Shown here: positions 49,947 through 58,464 of the stretch, piece after piece | How positions within the stretch are numbered: position 1 is the first letter of the stretch | Layout: the number at the start of each line of letters is the position of its first letter | NCBI GenBank assembly: GCA_016200085.1 | Contig: JACQFL010000036.1 | Coordinates: forward strand, 124,001-188,000 | Reading direction: 5' to 3' | DNA length: 64,000 nt | Source: Candidatus Rokuibacteriota bacterium | GTDB taxonomy: Bacteria > Methylomirabilota > Methylomirabilia > Rokubacteriales > CSP1-6 | The notes under the pieces: model-generated | Seen by the model: only the letters and a program-made list of their open reading frames with translations | What the model was told of the DNA's origin: nothing | The model's database searches: none | Program-made: the position numbers and the translations under genes

Positions 49947-50978
49947 GTGTCCGGCTCGGAGTCGGTGTTTCTCAAGGCGGTCCGTCGCGAGCCGACGCCC
50001 TGCACGCCGATCTGGCTGATGCGGCAAGCGGGCCGCTACCTGCCCGAGTACCGCGCGATGCGGGCGCGCCACTCCTTCCTCGAGCTCTGCCGGAACCCCG
50101 ACGCCGCCGCCGAGGTGACGCTGCAGCCCGTGGAGCGCCTCGGCGTCGACGCGGCGATCCTCTTCGCCGACATCCTGCTCCTGCTCGAGCCGCTCGGCGT
50201 GGGCCTCGAGTTCGCCAAGGGCGAGGGGCCGGTGATCCACCGCCCCGTGCGCACCGCCGCCGACGTCGCGCGCCTGGCGCCCATCGACGTGGACGCCGCG
50301 GTGCCGTTCGTGTTCGAGACCGTGCGCCGCGCGCGGCGGGCGCTCGCCGGCCGCGTGCCGCTGATCGGCTTCGCGGGCGCGCCGTTCACGGTGGCGTCCT
50401 ACCTCGTCGAGGGCGGGGCCTCGCGCGAGTTCCTGCACACCAAGCGGCTGATGTACGACGAGCCCGAGGCCTGGCACCGCCTGATGGACCTCCTCGCGGA
50501 CGCGACGGCGCGCTACCTCAACGGGCAGATCGCGGCGGGCGCCGAGGCCGTGCAGCTGTTCGACTCCTGGGTCGGCGCCCTCGGCCCCGACGACTACCGG
50601 GCCTACGTGCTGCCGCACTCCCGCGCCGTGATGAAGGCCGTCACCGGCGCGCCGGTGATCCACTTCGGCACGGGGACCGCGGCGCTCCTGCCGCTCATGC
50701 GCGAGGCGGGCGGGGAGGTCATCGGGCTGGACTGGCGCGTCGACCTCGACGCCGGCTGGCGCGCCGTGGGCCTCGACGTGGCCGTGCAGGGCAACCTGGA
50801 CCCCGCCGTGCTCCTGGCCTCGCCGGCGATCATCCGCGAGCGGGCGCGCGCGGTGCTCGAGCGGGCCGCGGGCCGCCCCGGCCACGTCTTCAACCTCGGC
50901 CACGGCGTCCACCAGGCCACGCCGGTGGAGCACGTGAAAGCGCTCGTGGACATCGTCCACGAGCTGTCGGCCCGGTGA
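49947..50978 (+). CDS. hemE: Uroporphyrinogen decarboxylase HemE
   Basis: 343 residues from GTG 49947. IWLMRQAGRYLPEYR near 23-37 with the substrate-binding Arg residues, FADILLLLEPLG near 74, GFAGAPFTVASYLVEGG near 123, and the C-terminal HVFNLGHGVHQATP. Decarboxylates uroporphyrinogen III to coproporphyrinogen III in the cytoplasm. First gene of hemE-hemH-hemY, overlapping hemH by 4 bases. Confidence 0.95.
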   Translation: MSGSESVFLKAVRREPTPCTPIWLMRQAGRYLPEYRAMRARHSFLELCRNPDAAAEVTLQPVERLGVDAAILFADILLLLEPLGVGLEFAKGEGPVIHRPVRTAADVARLAPIDVDAAVPFVFETVRRARRALAGRVPLIGFAGAPFTVASYLVEGGASREFLHTKRLMYDEPEAWHRLMDLLADATARYLNGQIAAGAEAVQLFDSWVGALGPDDYRAYVLPHSRAVMKAVTGAPVIHFGTGTAALLPLMREAGGEVIGLDWRVDLDAGWRAVGLDVAVQGNLDPAVLLASPAIIRERARAVLERAAGRPGHVFNLGHGVHQATPVEHVKALVDIVHELSAR

Positions 50979-51895
50979 GCCCGGCGGCGATCGACGCGGT
51001 CCTCCTGGTGGCGTTCGGGGGTCCGACGGCGCCCGAGGAGATCGGCCCGTTCCTCGACAACGTCACGCGGGGCCGGGGCATCCCGCCCGCGCGCATCGAG
51101 GAGGTGGCGCGCCACTACGAGCGGATGCCGGGCAGCCGCTCGCCCCTCAACGACCTCACCGTGGCCCAGGCGCGCGCGCTCGAGCGGGCGCTCGCGGCGC
51201 GCGGCCGCCCGCTCCCCGTGCACGTCGGCATGCGCAACTGGCATCCCTATCTCGCCGAGACGCTCGCCGAGATGACGAGGGCGGGACGGCGGCGCGCGCT
51301 GGCCGTCATCATGTCCTCGCTGCGCACCGAGGCCTCGTGGGAGCGCTACCAGCAGGACGTGCGCGACGCGCAGGCTGGGGTCGCCGGCGCCCCGGCCATC
51401 GAGTTCGCGCCGGGGTGGTTCGAGCGGGCGGGGTTCCTCGACGCGGTGGCCGACCGCGCGCGCGCGGCGCTGGACGAGGTGCCCGCCGACATCAGGCGCT
51501 GGACGCCGCTGATCTTCACCGCCCACAGCGTGCCGGTGGCCATGGCCGAGGGCTCGCCGTATGTGACGGAGTTCGCGACCGCCGCGCGCGCCGTGGTGGA
51601 GCGGCTCGGCCATCCGCGGTTCAGCCTCGCCTACCAGAGCCGGAGCGGGTCTCCGCACGAGCCCTGGCTCGGTCCGGACGTCACCGAGGTCCTGAAAGGC
51701 CTGGCGGGCGCGCCTCACGCGGTCGTGGTCCCCATCGGCTTCGTCTGCGATCACGTGGAGATCCTCTACGACCTCGACGTCGAGGCCCGCGCCCGCGCGG
51801 GAAGCCTCGGCATCGCGTTGCATCGCGCGCGCGCCGTGAACGACCATCCGGCCTTCATCGCCGCGCTCGCCGATCTGGTCGGGGAGGCCCCCTGA
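50975..51895 (+). CDS. hemH: Ferrochelatase HemH
   Basis: 306 residues from GTG 50975. LLVAFGGPTAPEEIGPFLDN near residue 9-28, MRNWHPY near 87, FTAHSVPVAMAEGSPYV near 182 with the metal-inserting His, and QSRSGSPHEPWLGPDV near 221. Inserts iron into the porphyrin. With a HemY-type oxidase next to it, the substrate could be protoporphyrin IX or coproporphyrin III; sequence reading alone does not settle this. Confidence 0.95.
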   Translation: MSPAAIDAVLLVAFGGPTAPEEIGPFLDNVTRGRGIPPARIEEVARHYERMPGSRSPLNDLTVAQARALERALAARGRPLPVHVGMRNWHPYLAETLAEMTRAGRRRALAVIMSSLRTEASWERYQQDVRDAQAGVAGAPAIEFAPGWFERAGFLDAVADRARAALDEVPADIRRWTPLIFTAHSVPVAMAEGSPYVTEFATAARAVVERLGHPRFSLAYQSRSGSPHEPWLGPDVTEVLKGLAGAPHAVVVPIGFVCDHVEILYDLDVEARARAGSLGIALHRARAVNDHPAFIAALADLVGEAP

Positions 51896-51912
51896 GCGCG
51901 CCGGGGTCCACG

Positions 51913-53310
51913 GTGAGGCTCGTCGTGGTCGGCGGCGGCATCGCCGGGCTGGCGGCCGCGCATCGCGCCACCGAGCTCGCCCGCGAGCGCGGCGTGGCCG
52001 TCGAGCTCACGCTGCTGGAAGCGCGCGATCGGCTCGGGGGGACCATCGAGACCGAGCGGGTCGACGGCTTTGTCGTGGAGGCGGGCCCGGACTCGTTCCT
52101 CTCCGAGAAGCCGGCGGGGCTCGCGCTGTGCCGGCGGCTCGGGCTCGAGGAGCGGCTGGTGCGGACCGACGACCGCTTCCGGCAGGTCTGGGTGTGGCAT
52201 CGCGGCCGGCTCCACCCGCTGCCCGACGGATTCCAGCTGCTCGCGCCGACCCGGCTGGCGCCGTTCCTGGCCTCGTCGCTCTTCTCCTGGCCCGGCAAGG
52301 CCCGCATGGCCCTCGACCTCGTGCTGCCCCGCGGCGGCGGCGGCGACGAGAGCCTGGGCGCGTTCGTGCGCCGGCGGCTCGGGCGCGAGGCCCTCGAGCG
52401 CGTGGCGCAGCCGCTCGTGGCCGGCATCTACACCGCGGATCCCGACGAGCTGAGCCTCGCCGCCACCATGCCGCGCTTCCTCGAGGTCGAGCGCGCGCAC
52501 CGGAGCATCATCCTCGGGCTCTGGCACGCGAGCCGTCGCGCGCCCCAGCCCGGCACCAGCGGCGCGCGGTGGAGCCTGTTCGTGACGTTCGCGCGCGGCA
52601 TGAGCGAGCTGGTCGAGGCGCTCGCGGGCCGGCTGCCCGCCGGCGCCGTGCACGTCAAGCGCCGCGTGACGGGGATCGAGCGCGCCGGGGAGGCGTGGCA
52701 CGTCACCACGGACGCGGGCGATCGCCTCACCGCCGATCGCGTGCTCCTCGCCGCCGAGTCGCACGCCGCCGCGCGGCTGCTGCGCTACGTCGACCCGTCG
52801 CTCTGCACACTGCTCGGCGAGATCACGTACGCGTCGTCGGCGACGGTCTCGCTCGGCTACGGGCGCGCCGACGTCCGTCATGCTCTCGACGGGTTCGGGT
52901 TCGTCGTCCCGCGCGGCGAGGGCAAGGCCCTGCTCGCCTGCACCTTCTCGAGCGTGAAGTATCCGGGGCGCGCGCCCGAGGGCGCCGTGCTGTTGCGGGG
53001 CTTCCTCGGCGGCGCGCTCGGCGGCGCGGTGCTGGACGAGGACGACGGCGCGCTCGTCGCCCGCGTCCGCGCCGAGCTCGCGCAGGCCCTCGGGATCACG
53101 GCGGAGCCGCGGCTGGTCCGGGTGCGCCGCCATCCCGCGTCGATGCCGCAGTACGCCATCGGCCATCCCGCGCGCATCGACACGATCGACCGGCGGCTGG
53201 CCTCGGTCCCCGGCCTCGCGCTGGCCGGGAGCGCCTACCGCGGCGTCGGCATCGCCGATTGCGTCGCCTCGGGGGAATCCGCCGCCGAGCGCGTGCTCGG
53301 CGCGTCCTGA
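51913..53310 (+). CDS. hemY: Protoporphyrinogen/coproporphyrinogen oxidase, HemY type
   Basis: 465 residues from GTG 51913; a CTG at 51892 overlapping the hemH stop and following GGGGAGG is a possible alternative start. FAD-binding VVVGGGIAGLAAAHRA near residue 4-19, EARDRLGGTIETERVDGF near 42, VEAGPDSFLSEKPAGL near 60, and the C-terminal GLALAGSAYRGVGIADCVAS. Oxygen-dependent flavoenzyme that aromatises the porphyrinogen. Completes the hemEHY operon. Confidence 0.94.
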   Translation: MRLVVVGGGIAGLAAAHRATELARERGVAVELTLLEARDRLGGTIETERVDGFVVEAGPDSFLSEKPAGLALCRRLGLEERLVRTDDRFRQVWVWHRGRLHPLPDGFQLLAPTRLAPFLASSLFSWPGKARMALDLVLPRGGGGDESLGAFVRRRLGREALERVAQPLVAGIYTADPDELSLAATMPRFLEVERAHRSIILGLWHASRRAPQPGTSGARWSLFVTFARGMSELVEALAGRLPAGAVHVKRRVTGIERAGEAWHVTTDAGDRLTADRVLLAAESHAAARLLRYVDPSLCTLLGEITYASSATVSLGYGRADVRHALDGFGFVVPRGEGKALLACTFSSVKYPGRAPEGAVLLRGFLGGALGGAVLDEDDGALVARVRAELAQALGITAEPRLVRVRRHPASMPQYAIGHPARIDTIDRRLASVPGLALAGSAYRGVGIADCVASGESAAERVLGAS

Positions 53311-53436
53311 CCGCGCAGCGCCACCTCGCGAGGGTCGGGGTCGAGGTCGACCTGATCGCCCAGCCCGGGAATGCCCGCCGGAGGCGGATCTTTTCCGGCT
53401 GACGCTCCGGCATGTGAGGCATAGTGTACGACGCCC

Positions 53437-53928
53437 ATGACGACCGCTCGTTCCGCCCCGCTGAGCCCGAGCGCGCAGAAGGTCCAGGACACGCTCGCCG
53501 CGCGGGGTTTCGCGTATCAGGTCACCGAGTCCGCGCAGCCCACCGGCACCTCGGCCGAGGCCGCGCGGCTCGTGGGCTGCGAGGTCGGGCAGATCGCCAA
53601 GTCGCTCGTCTTCAGGACCGTGACGACCTGGCGGCCCGTGCTCGTCATCGCCAGCGGCGCCAACCGCGTGAGCGAGCCGCGCGTGGGCGCGATCGTGGGC
53701 GAGGCGATCGGGAAGGCGGACGCCGACTTCGTCCGCGCGGCGACGGGCTTCGCCATCGGCGGGATCCCGCCGCTCGGCCACGCCCGCGCGATGGAGGTCC
53801 TGGTCGACGAGGATCTCCTGCGCCACGACGCGGTCTGGGCCGCGGCGGGGACGCCCCACTCGCTCTTCCGGCTCGCGCCCTGCGACCTCGTGCGGATGTC
53901 GGGCGGGCGCGTGGCGAGGATCACCTGA
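53437..53928 (+). CDS. YbaK/EbsC-family aminoacyl-tRNA deacylase
   Basis: 163 residues from ATG 53437. GQIAKSLVFRT near 51 with the catalytic Lys, VLVIASGANRVSE near 68, and GFAIGGIPPLGHA near 105 are the YbaK/ProX editing-domain motifs. Hydrolyses mischarged tRNA, typically Cys-tRNA(Pro). The next gene begins at the base after its TGA. Confidence 0.92.
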   Translation: MTTARSAPLSPSAQKVQDTLAARGFAYQVTESAQPTGTSAEAARLVGCEVGQIAKSLVFRTVTTWRPVLVIASGANRVSEPRVGAIVGEAIGKADADFVRAATGFAIGGIPPLGHARAMEVLVDEDLLRHDAVWAAAGTPHSLFRLAPCDLVRMSGGRVARIT

Positions 53929-54963
53929 ATGCCGACGCTCCCCGCCGCGCGCCTGGAGGAGGTCACGCGCAACATCTTCACCGCCCATGGGCTGCCGTCC
54001 GAGGACGCCGCGCACGTCGCCACGCTGCTGCTGCGCGCCAACCTGCGCGGCCACGATTCCCACGGCGTGATCCGCATCCCGCAGTACGTGGACGCGCTCC
54101 AGAAGGGCTACGCCCGGCCGCGCCCCCACATCCGCGTCGAGAGCGAGACGCCGACCACGGCGCGCCTCGACGGCGACCTCGGCTTCGGCCAGGTCGTCGG
54201 GTGCCGCGGGACCGAGCTCGCCATCGCCAAGGCCCGGGCGCACGGGATCTCGGCGGTGACGTTCGTGCGCACCAACCACCTCGGCCGTCTCGCCGACTAC
54301 GCCGAGATGGCGGCGGCGGCGGGCCTCATCGGGCTCCTGTGGGCGAACGCGCCGACGGCGCTCAACGTCGCGCCCTGGGGCGGGGCCGCGCGCCGGCTCG
54401 GGACGAATCCGCACGCGGTGGCCATCCCCGGGCCGGACGGGACCGTCGCGCTGTCGCTCGACTTCGCGACCAGCGTGATCCCCGAGGGCAAGATGCGCGT
54501 GCGCTTCAACCGGGGCGAGACGGTGCCGCCCGGGATCATGCTCGACGGCGCCGGACGGCCCTCGACGGATCCCCGGCAGTACTACACGACGCCGCCGGGC
54601 TCGCTCTTGCCGGCGGGCCAGCACAAGGGCTACGGCCTGGCCCTCGCCATCGAGATCCTCGGCGGCATCCTGTCGGGGACGGGCGCCGCGCGCGCCGAGC
54701 AGGGCCCCGTGCACAACGGCACGCTGGTGGTCTGTCTCGACGTGGAGCGCTTCCTGCCCCTCGAAGACCTGCACCGCCAGGTCGCCGACCTCTTCGGGTG
54801 GGTCAGGTCGGCGCCGCTCGCCGAGGGCGCGACGGAGATCCTGATCCCCGGCGAGCCCGAGGCGCGCACGGCGCGCGAGCGGCTGGCCACGGGCATTCCC
54901 GTGGAGGACGAGACGTGGCGGCAGATCCAGGCCTGCGCGGCCGCGGTCGGCGTGCCGGCCTGA
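53929..54963 (+). CDS. Ldh-family (MDH2/LDH2) NAD(P)-dependent oxidoreductase
   Basis: 344 residues from ATG 53929. HDSHGVIRIPQYVD near 43-56, FVRTNHLGRLADYAEMA near 107 with the catalytic His, LGTNPHAVAIPGPDG near 158 and GHKGYGLALAIEILGG-like QHKGYGLALAIEILGG near 228. This family (malate, lactate, ureidoglycolate or sulfolactate dehydrogenases) differs from classical LDH. Cotranscribed with the YbaK and small downstream genes. Confidence 0.92.
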   Translation: MPTLPAARLEEVTRNIFTAHGLPSEDAAHVATLLLRANLRGHDSHGVIRIPQYVDALQKGYARPRPHIRVESETPTTARLDGDLGFGQVVGCRGTELAIAKARAHGISAVTFVRTNHLGRLADYAEMAAAAGLIGLLWANAPTALNVAPWGGAARRLGTNPHAVAIPGPDGTVALSLDFATSVIPEGKMRVRFNRGETVPPGIMLDGAGRPSTDPRQYYTTPPGSLLPAGQHKGYGLALAIEILGGILSGTGAARAEQGPVHNGTLVVCLDVERFLPLEDLHRQVADLFGWVRSAPLAEGATEILIPGEPEARTARERLATGIPVEDETWRQIQACAAAVGVPA

Positions 54964-54979
54964 GGCGGGGAGCCGGCGC

Positions 54980-55204
54980 ATGCTCGAGGTCGTGACCATG
55001 ATGGAGATCGACGCGATCTTCGCGGTGACCGATGCCCTCGGCATCCACCGCGAGATGCTCGTCATCCCGCTGGGGCCGGCGTCGCCCGGGCGCGTGCGGA
55101 AGCTGTCGAGCGGCAAGCTGGAGATCGTGGTCGAGGCCGCGCGCCCGCTCGATCAGTGGCTGGGCGAGCTGCCCGGGCTGATCGCCGCCGCCCAGCAAAG
55201 GTGA
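54980..55204 (+). CDS. Small conserved-looking hypothetical protein
   Basis: 74 residues from ATG 54980, 16 bases after the dehydrogenase stop, with GGGGAG upstream. MMEIDAIFAVTDALGIHREM is followed by LVIPLGPASPGRVRKLSSGK and an acidic-hydrophobic end with DQWLGELPGLIAA. Not recognised. No signal, membrane segment or metal motif. Probably a soluble alpha/beta protein; position implies cotranscription with the dehydrogenase. Confidence 0.6.
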   Translation: MLEVVTMMEIDAIFAVTDALGIHREMLVIPLGPASPGRVRKLSSGKLEIVVEAARPLDQWLGELPGLIAAAQQR

Positions 55205-55226
55205 GCGCGCGTCCGCCCGCCGCCCC

Positions 55227-56531
55227 GTGACCGCGCGCCCGCTCACGCTCGCCCCGCTCGCGGCCATCGTCTTCTTCAACGTCAGCGGGGGGCCGTACGG
55301 GATCGAGGACATGGTGCCGTCGTTCGGCCCCGGCCTCACCCTCCTGCTCCTCGTGCTCACCCCCCTCGTGTGGAGCCTGCCCGTGACGCTCGCCATGGCC
55401 GAGCTCGCCTCGGCGATGCCCGACGAGGGCGGCTACGTCGTCTGGGTCGAGCGCGCGTTCGGACGGTTCTGGAGCTTTCAGGTCGGCTGGTGGAGCTGGA
55501 TCGACAGCTTCATCGACGTCGCGATCTATCCCGCGCTCTTCGTCGAGTACCTGCGGTTCTGGCTGCCGGCCATGACGCCGGGCCAGCGCTGGCTCGCCGC
55601 GCTCGCCTTCATCGCCGTGCTCACGGGACTGAACGTGGTCGGCGTGCGGCCGGCGGGACGCGCCGCCATCGCGCTGGCGATCGCCGCCCTCGTGCCCGCC
55701 GCGCTGCTCGTGCTGGCGGGCCTGCCCTCGCTCTCGGCGGCGGCGTGGACCCCGCTGCTCGCCCCCGGCCGCTCGCTCGGCGCCGGGCTCGGGCTCGGCC
55801 TCGCCGTCGTGATGTGGAACTACTCCGGCTGGGACACGGCCTCCACCTGCCTGGGCGAGACGGCGGCGCCCGAGCGCGCCTTCCGCCGCGCGCTGCTCGT
55901 CGCCCTGCCGGTGATCACGGCGGCGTACGTCGTGCCCATGGCCGTCGCCCTCGGGAGCGCGGCGGCGCCGTGGACGGCCTGGAAGACCGGCTTCCTGCCC
56001 ACCGTCGCCGAGCGCATCGGCGGCCGCGGGCTCGGCGCGCTCGTGGCGCTGGGGGCGGTGGTGAGCACGGCGGGACTGTTCCTCTCGCTGCTGCTCACGA
56101 ACTCGCGGCTGCCGTTCGTGCTGGCGCGCCAGGGCCAGCTGCCCGCCGCGCTCGGGCGCGTGCACCGGCGCTTCGCCACCCCGTGGGTGGCCGTCGTCGT
56201 CTCCGCAGCCTGCTACGGCGCGCTCGCGGCCTTCTCCTTCCGCGAGCTGATCGTGCTCAACGTGTGGCTCTACTCGCTGACGATCCTGGTCGAGCTGGCC
56301 GCCTTTCTCCGCTTGCGGCTGGCCGCGCCCGCGCTCGCGCGCCCGTGGCGCGTGCCGGGCGGCGCGGCCGTGGCGTGGGTGGTGACGGTGGTGCCGTGCG
56401 CCCTGGCGCTGCTCGCCATGAGCACGGCCGGCTGGTGGAACACCGTCGCCGGCGTGCTGGCGGCGCTCACCGGGCCCGCGATCTACGCCGCCTGGCGGCC
56501 TCGCGCGGCGGCGCCAGGTTGTCCTCGATGA
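55227..56531 (+). CDS. Amino acid permease, APC superfamily
   Basis: 434 residues from GTG 55227, about twelve membrane helices. N-terminal FFNVSGGPYGIEDMV is the unwound helix-1 region where substrate binds; MAELASAMPDEGGYVVWVER near 55 is the helix-2 signature of the family. WDTASTCLGE near 205 lies in helix 6. Imports an amino acid or polyamine with cation coupling. Its 3' end overlaps the convergent small gene by 65 bases. Confidence 0.9.
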   Translation: MTARPLTLAPLAAIVFFNVSGGPYGIEDMVPSFGPGLTLLLLVLTPLVWSLPVTLAMAELASAMPDEGGYVVWVERAFGRFWSFQVGWWSWIDSFIDVAIYPALFVEYLRFWLPAMTPGQRWLAALAFIAVLTGLNVVGVRPAGRAAIALAIAALVPAALLVLAGLPSLSAAAWTPLLAPGRSLGAGLGLGLAVVMWNYSGWDTASTCLGETAAPERAFRRALLVALPVITAAYVVPMAVALGSAAAPWTAWKTGFLPTVAERIGGRGLGALVALGAVVSTAGLFLSLLLTNSRLPFVLARQGQLPAALGRVHRRFATPWVAVVVSAACYGALAAFSFRELIVLNVWLYSLTILVELAAFLRLRLAAPALARPWRVPGGAAVAWVVTVVPCALALLAMSTAGWWNTVAGVLAALTGPAIYAAWRPRAAAPGCPR

Positions 56532-56853
56532 CGGCGGCCAGGCAGTCGAGCGTGGCCAGCGAGTAGACGTAGGTCTTCCAGCCGATCGCGATCGAGTCCG
56601 GGCGCTCGCCGGCGACCACCGGGGCCAGGATCGACACGCTGACGTTCGGGCCCGCGGCGGAGCAGCCGCCCGCGCACGCCTCGCGGACCCGCACCACCGG
56701 CTCGAGGTGCCGCTCCGCGATCAGCCGCCCGAGCTCGGCCGCGACGCGCCGCGCGTCGAGACGCTCGGCGCGCCCGCCCCGCCGCACCGGCAGCACCACC
56801 GTCCCCCGCTCGCGCGGGCACACGCTGATCTCGAGCCGCCGCGCCGCCGTCAT
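56467..56853 (-). CDS. Hypothetical Cys-containing protein
   Basis: 128 residues from ATG 56853. Not recognised. CPRERG near 12 and EACAGGCSAAGPNVSVSILA near 58 give three Cys that could bind metal or form disulfides, followed by WKTYVYSLATLDCLAAVIED and a basic tail. Resembles small predicted metal-binding or ferredoxin-like proteins (DUF1636 style) only loosely. Starts 3 bases into the kinase stop region, so it is coupled to the sugar kinase upstream on the strand. Confidence 0.5.
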   Translation of the reverse strand: MTAARRLEISVCPRERGTVVLPVRRGGRAERLDARRVAAELGRLIAERHLEPVVRVREACAGGCSAAGPNVSVSILAPVVAGERPDSIAIGWKTYVYSLATLDCLAAVIEDNLAPPREAARRRRSRAR

Positions 56854-57704
56854 CGCCCGCCTCGCGCGAGGTCGGCGGCGAGCCGGGCCGCCGCCTGGAC
56901 GGTCGAGCGCGCCGGCGGCCGCCAGCGCACGCGCACGCCGGCGCGCCGCATGGCGCGCGCGACGCCGGCGCGGAAGACGGCATCACCGATCACGCCGCCG
57001 CTCCAGCTCGCCTGCACGCCCGCGCGCGCCCCCAGGCGGCGCGCCACGGCGACGGCGAGCGCGGCGAGGTCGGACTGAGCCTCGGCGACGATGTGCCCGG
57101 CGTGCCGATCGCCGCGCCGGGCCCTCGCGAGCACCGCCGGCGCGCGGGCGGCGATTCGCCCGACGGCGTCGGGCGCGACGGCGATTGCGCGCAGCCCGGG
57201 GTGGCCCTGGGGGTGCGTCCGGCGGAGCCACGCGCGCCCGATCCAGAACGCCGAGCCTTCGTCGCCCAGGAGCGGGCCGAGTCCCCCGGCGCGCACCCAG
57301 TGTCCGGCGACGCGCCCGAGGACGATGGACCCCGTGCCGGCGATGAGGAGCAACCCCGGCCGCGGGTCGTCGCCCAGCGCGCCGAGCAGGCCCGCCTGCG
57401 CGTCGGACAGGGCGGTGACGCGGAGGGCGAGGCCTCGCAGGGGCCGCGCGGCGGCCCTGCGCTCGGCGGCGGTCCACACCCCGCGAGAGGCCAGCACGAG
57501 CGCCGCGACCTGCGCGCGTCGCCACCCTCGACGTCGCCACAAACGGGTCAAGAAGTTCGTCAGATCGGGGATCGTTGACACTCGTGCACGGACGCGTGCC
57601 ACGGTGCGGCCGTGGTCCAGGGCCAGGAGCCTGAGCCACGTGCCCCCACGGTCGATGCCGACCGCCAGCCGAAACGAGTGTCGGGCGCGTGACAGAGCGT
57701 TCAT
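56850..57704 (-). CDS. BadF/BadG-type N-acetylhexosamine kinase (MurK/GlcNAc kinase-like)
   Basis: 284 residues from ATG 57704. ASKHA ATPase fold: GIDRGGTWLRLLALD near 16-30 (phosphate 1), LLIAGTGSIVLGR near 118 and GGLGPLLGDEGSAFWIGR near 138, the pattern specific to GlcNAc/MurNAc kinases of the BcrAD_BadFG family. Phosphorylates an amino sugar with ATP. The nearby SSS symporter, NagZ and NamZ genes favour a role in recovering MurNAc and GlcNAc. GATAATAC lies 9 bases before the ATG, another short-leader start. Confidence 0.85.
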   Translation of the reverse strand: MNALSRARHSFRLAVGIDRGGTWLRLLALDHGRTVARVRARVSTIPDLTNFLTRLWRRRGWRRAQVAALVLASRGVWTAAERRAAARPLRGLALRVTALSDAQAGLLGALGDDPRPGLLLIAGTGSIVLGRVAGHWVRAGGLGPLLGDEGSAFWIGRAWLRRTHPQGHPGLRAIAVAPDAVGRIAARAPAVLARARRGDRHAGHIVAEAQSDLAALAVAVARRLGARAGVQASWSGGVIGDAVFRAGVARAMRRAGVRVRWRPPARSTVQAAARLAADLARGGR

Positions 57705-57778
57705 TCCGCGAAGTATTATCGTGCGCCCCCGCAGGCGCGAGGACCACGAAATCGCCGCCTTGACCACCACGTGCTCGC

Positions 57779-57794
57779 TGGCACGACTCCTGCT
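57779..57794 (+). promoter_or_regulatory. Sigma-54-like promoter before the MlaC-like gene
   Basis: TGGCAC-GACTC-CTGCT: perfect -24 hexamer, GG and GC 10 bases apart, -12 box with one mismatch. The start point would be within about 6 bases of the ATG at 57810, which is close. Confidence 0.45.
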
Positions 57795-57809
57795 GTCTAA
57801 ATCGCCACC

Positions 57810-58430
57810 ATGGGAAACGCAGCGCTCGCGCTCCTCATGCTGGCCGCGGTCTCCGTGGGATCGGGCACCCCTCGCGAGGTGGTGCAGGCCTCCGTCGGCC
57901 GTGTCCTCACCGCCGCGCAGGAGGCGCGTGTCACCTCGACCGAGGGCGCCCCGGCGCGGGGCGAAGCGCGCGCCGAGCTCCGGCGCGTCTCGACCGACCT
58001 GTTCGACTTCAACGAGATGTCCCGGCGCGCGCTGCCCCGCCAGTGGCCGCGGCTCGGCGCCGGCGAGCGCAAGGAGTTCGTCGATCTCTTCACCGACCTC
58101 CTCGCGCGCGCCTATCTCGGCCGCATCGAGGGCTACGCCGGCGAGCGCATCGCCTACCTCGGCGAGACGATCGACGGGTCGTTCGCCGCCGTCCGCTCGC
58201 GCATCACCTCGCGCCGCAACACCGAGACCGGGCTCGAGTACCGCCTGCACCTCGTGGACGGCCGCTGGCGCGTGTACGACGTCGTCGTCGACGGCGTCAG
58301 CCTGGTGGCCACCTACCGGGACCAGTTCACCCGCGTCATGCAGGCCGCTTCCTGGGGCGGGCTGCTCGACGCCCTGCGCCGGCGCCAGCTCGAGAGCCGC
58401 CCGCTCGACCAGCACGCCGAGCGCCGCTGA
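57810..58430 (+). CDS. MlaC/Ttg2D-family periplasmic phospholipid-binding protein
   Basis: 206 residues from ATG 57810. Short signal peptide (about 1-20), then VQASVGRVLTAAQEARV, FDFNEMSRRALPRQWPRLGA near 70-89, FTDLLARAYLGRIEGYAGER near 93 and GRWRVYDVVVDGVSLVATYR near 148, the conserved MlaC motifs including the VDGVSLV strand. Carries phospholipids between the membranes in the Mla pathway. No mlaD/E/F genes are adjacent, so it is an orphan copy. Confidence 0.88.
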   Translation: MGNAALALLMLAAVSVGSGTPREVVQASVGRVLTAAQEARVTSTEGAPARGEARAELRRVSTDLFDFNEMSRRALPRQWPRLGAGERKEFVDLFTDLLARAYLGRIEGYAGERIAYLGETIDGSFAAVRSRITSRRNTETGLEYRLHLVDGRWRVYDVVVDGVSLVATYRDQFTRVMQAASWGGLLDALRRRQLESRPLDQHAERR

Positions 58431-58464
58431 TCCCTCCCGCCTGACGCGTCGAGTATGATGGGGC

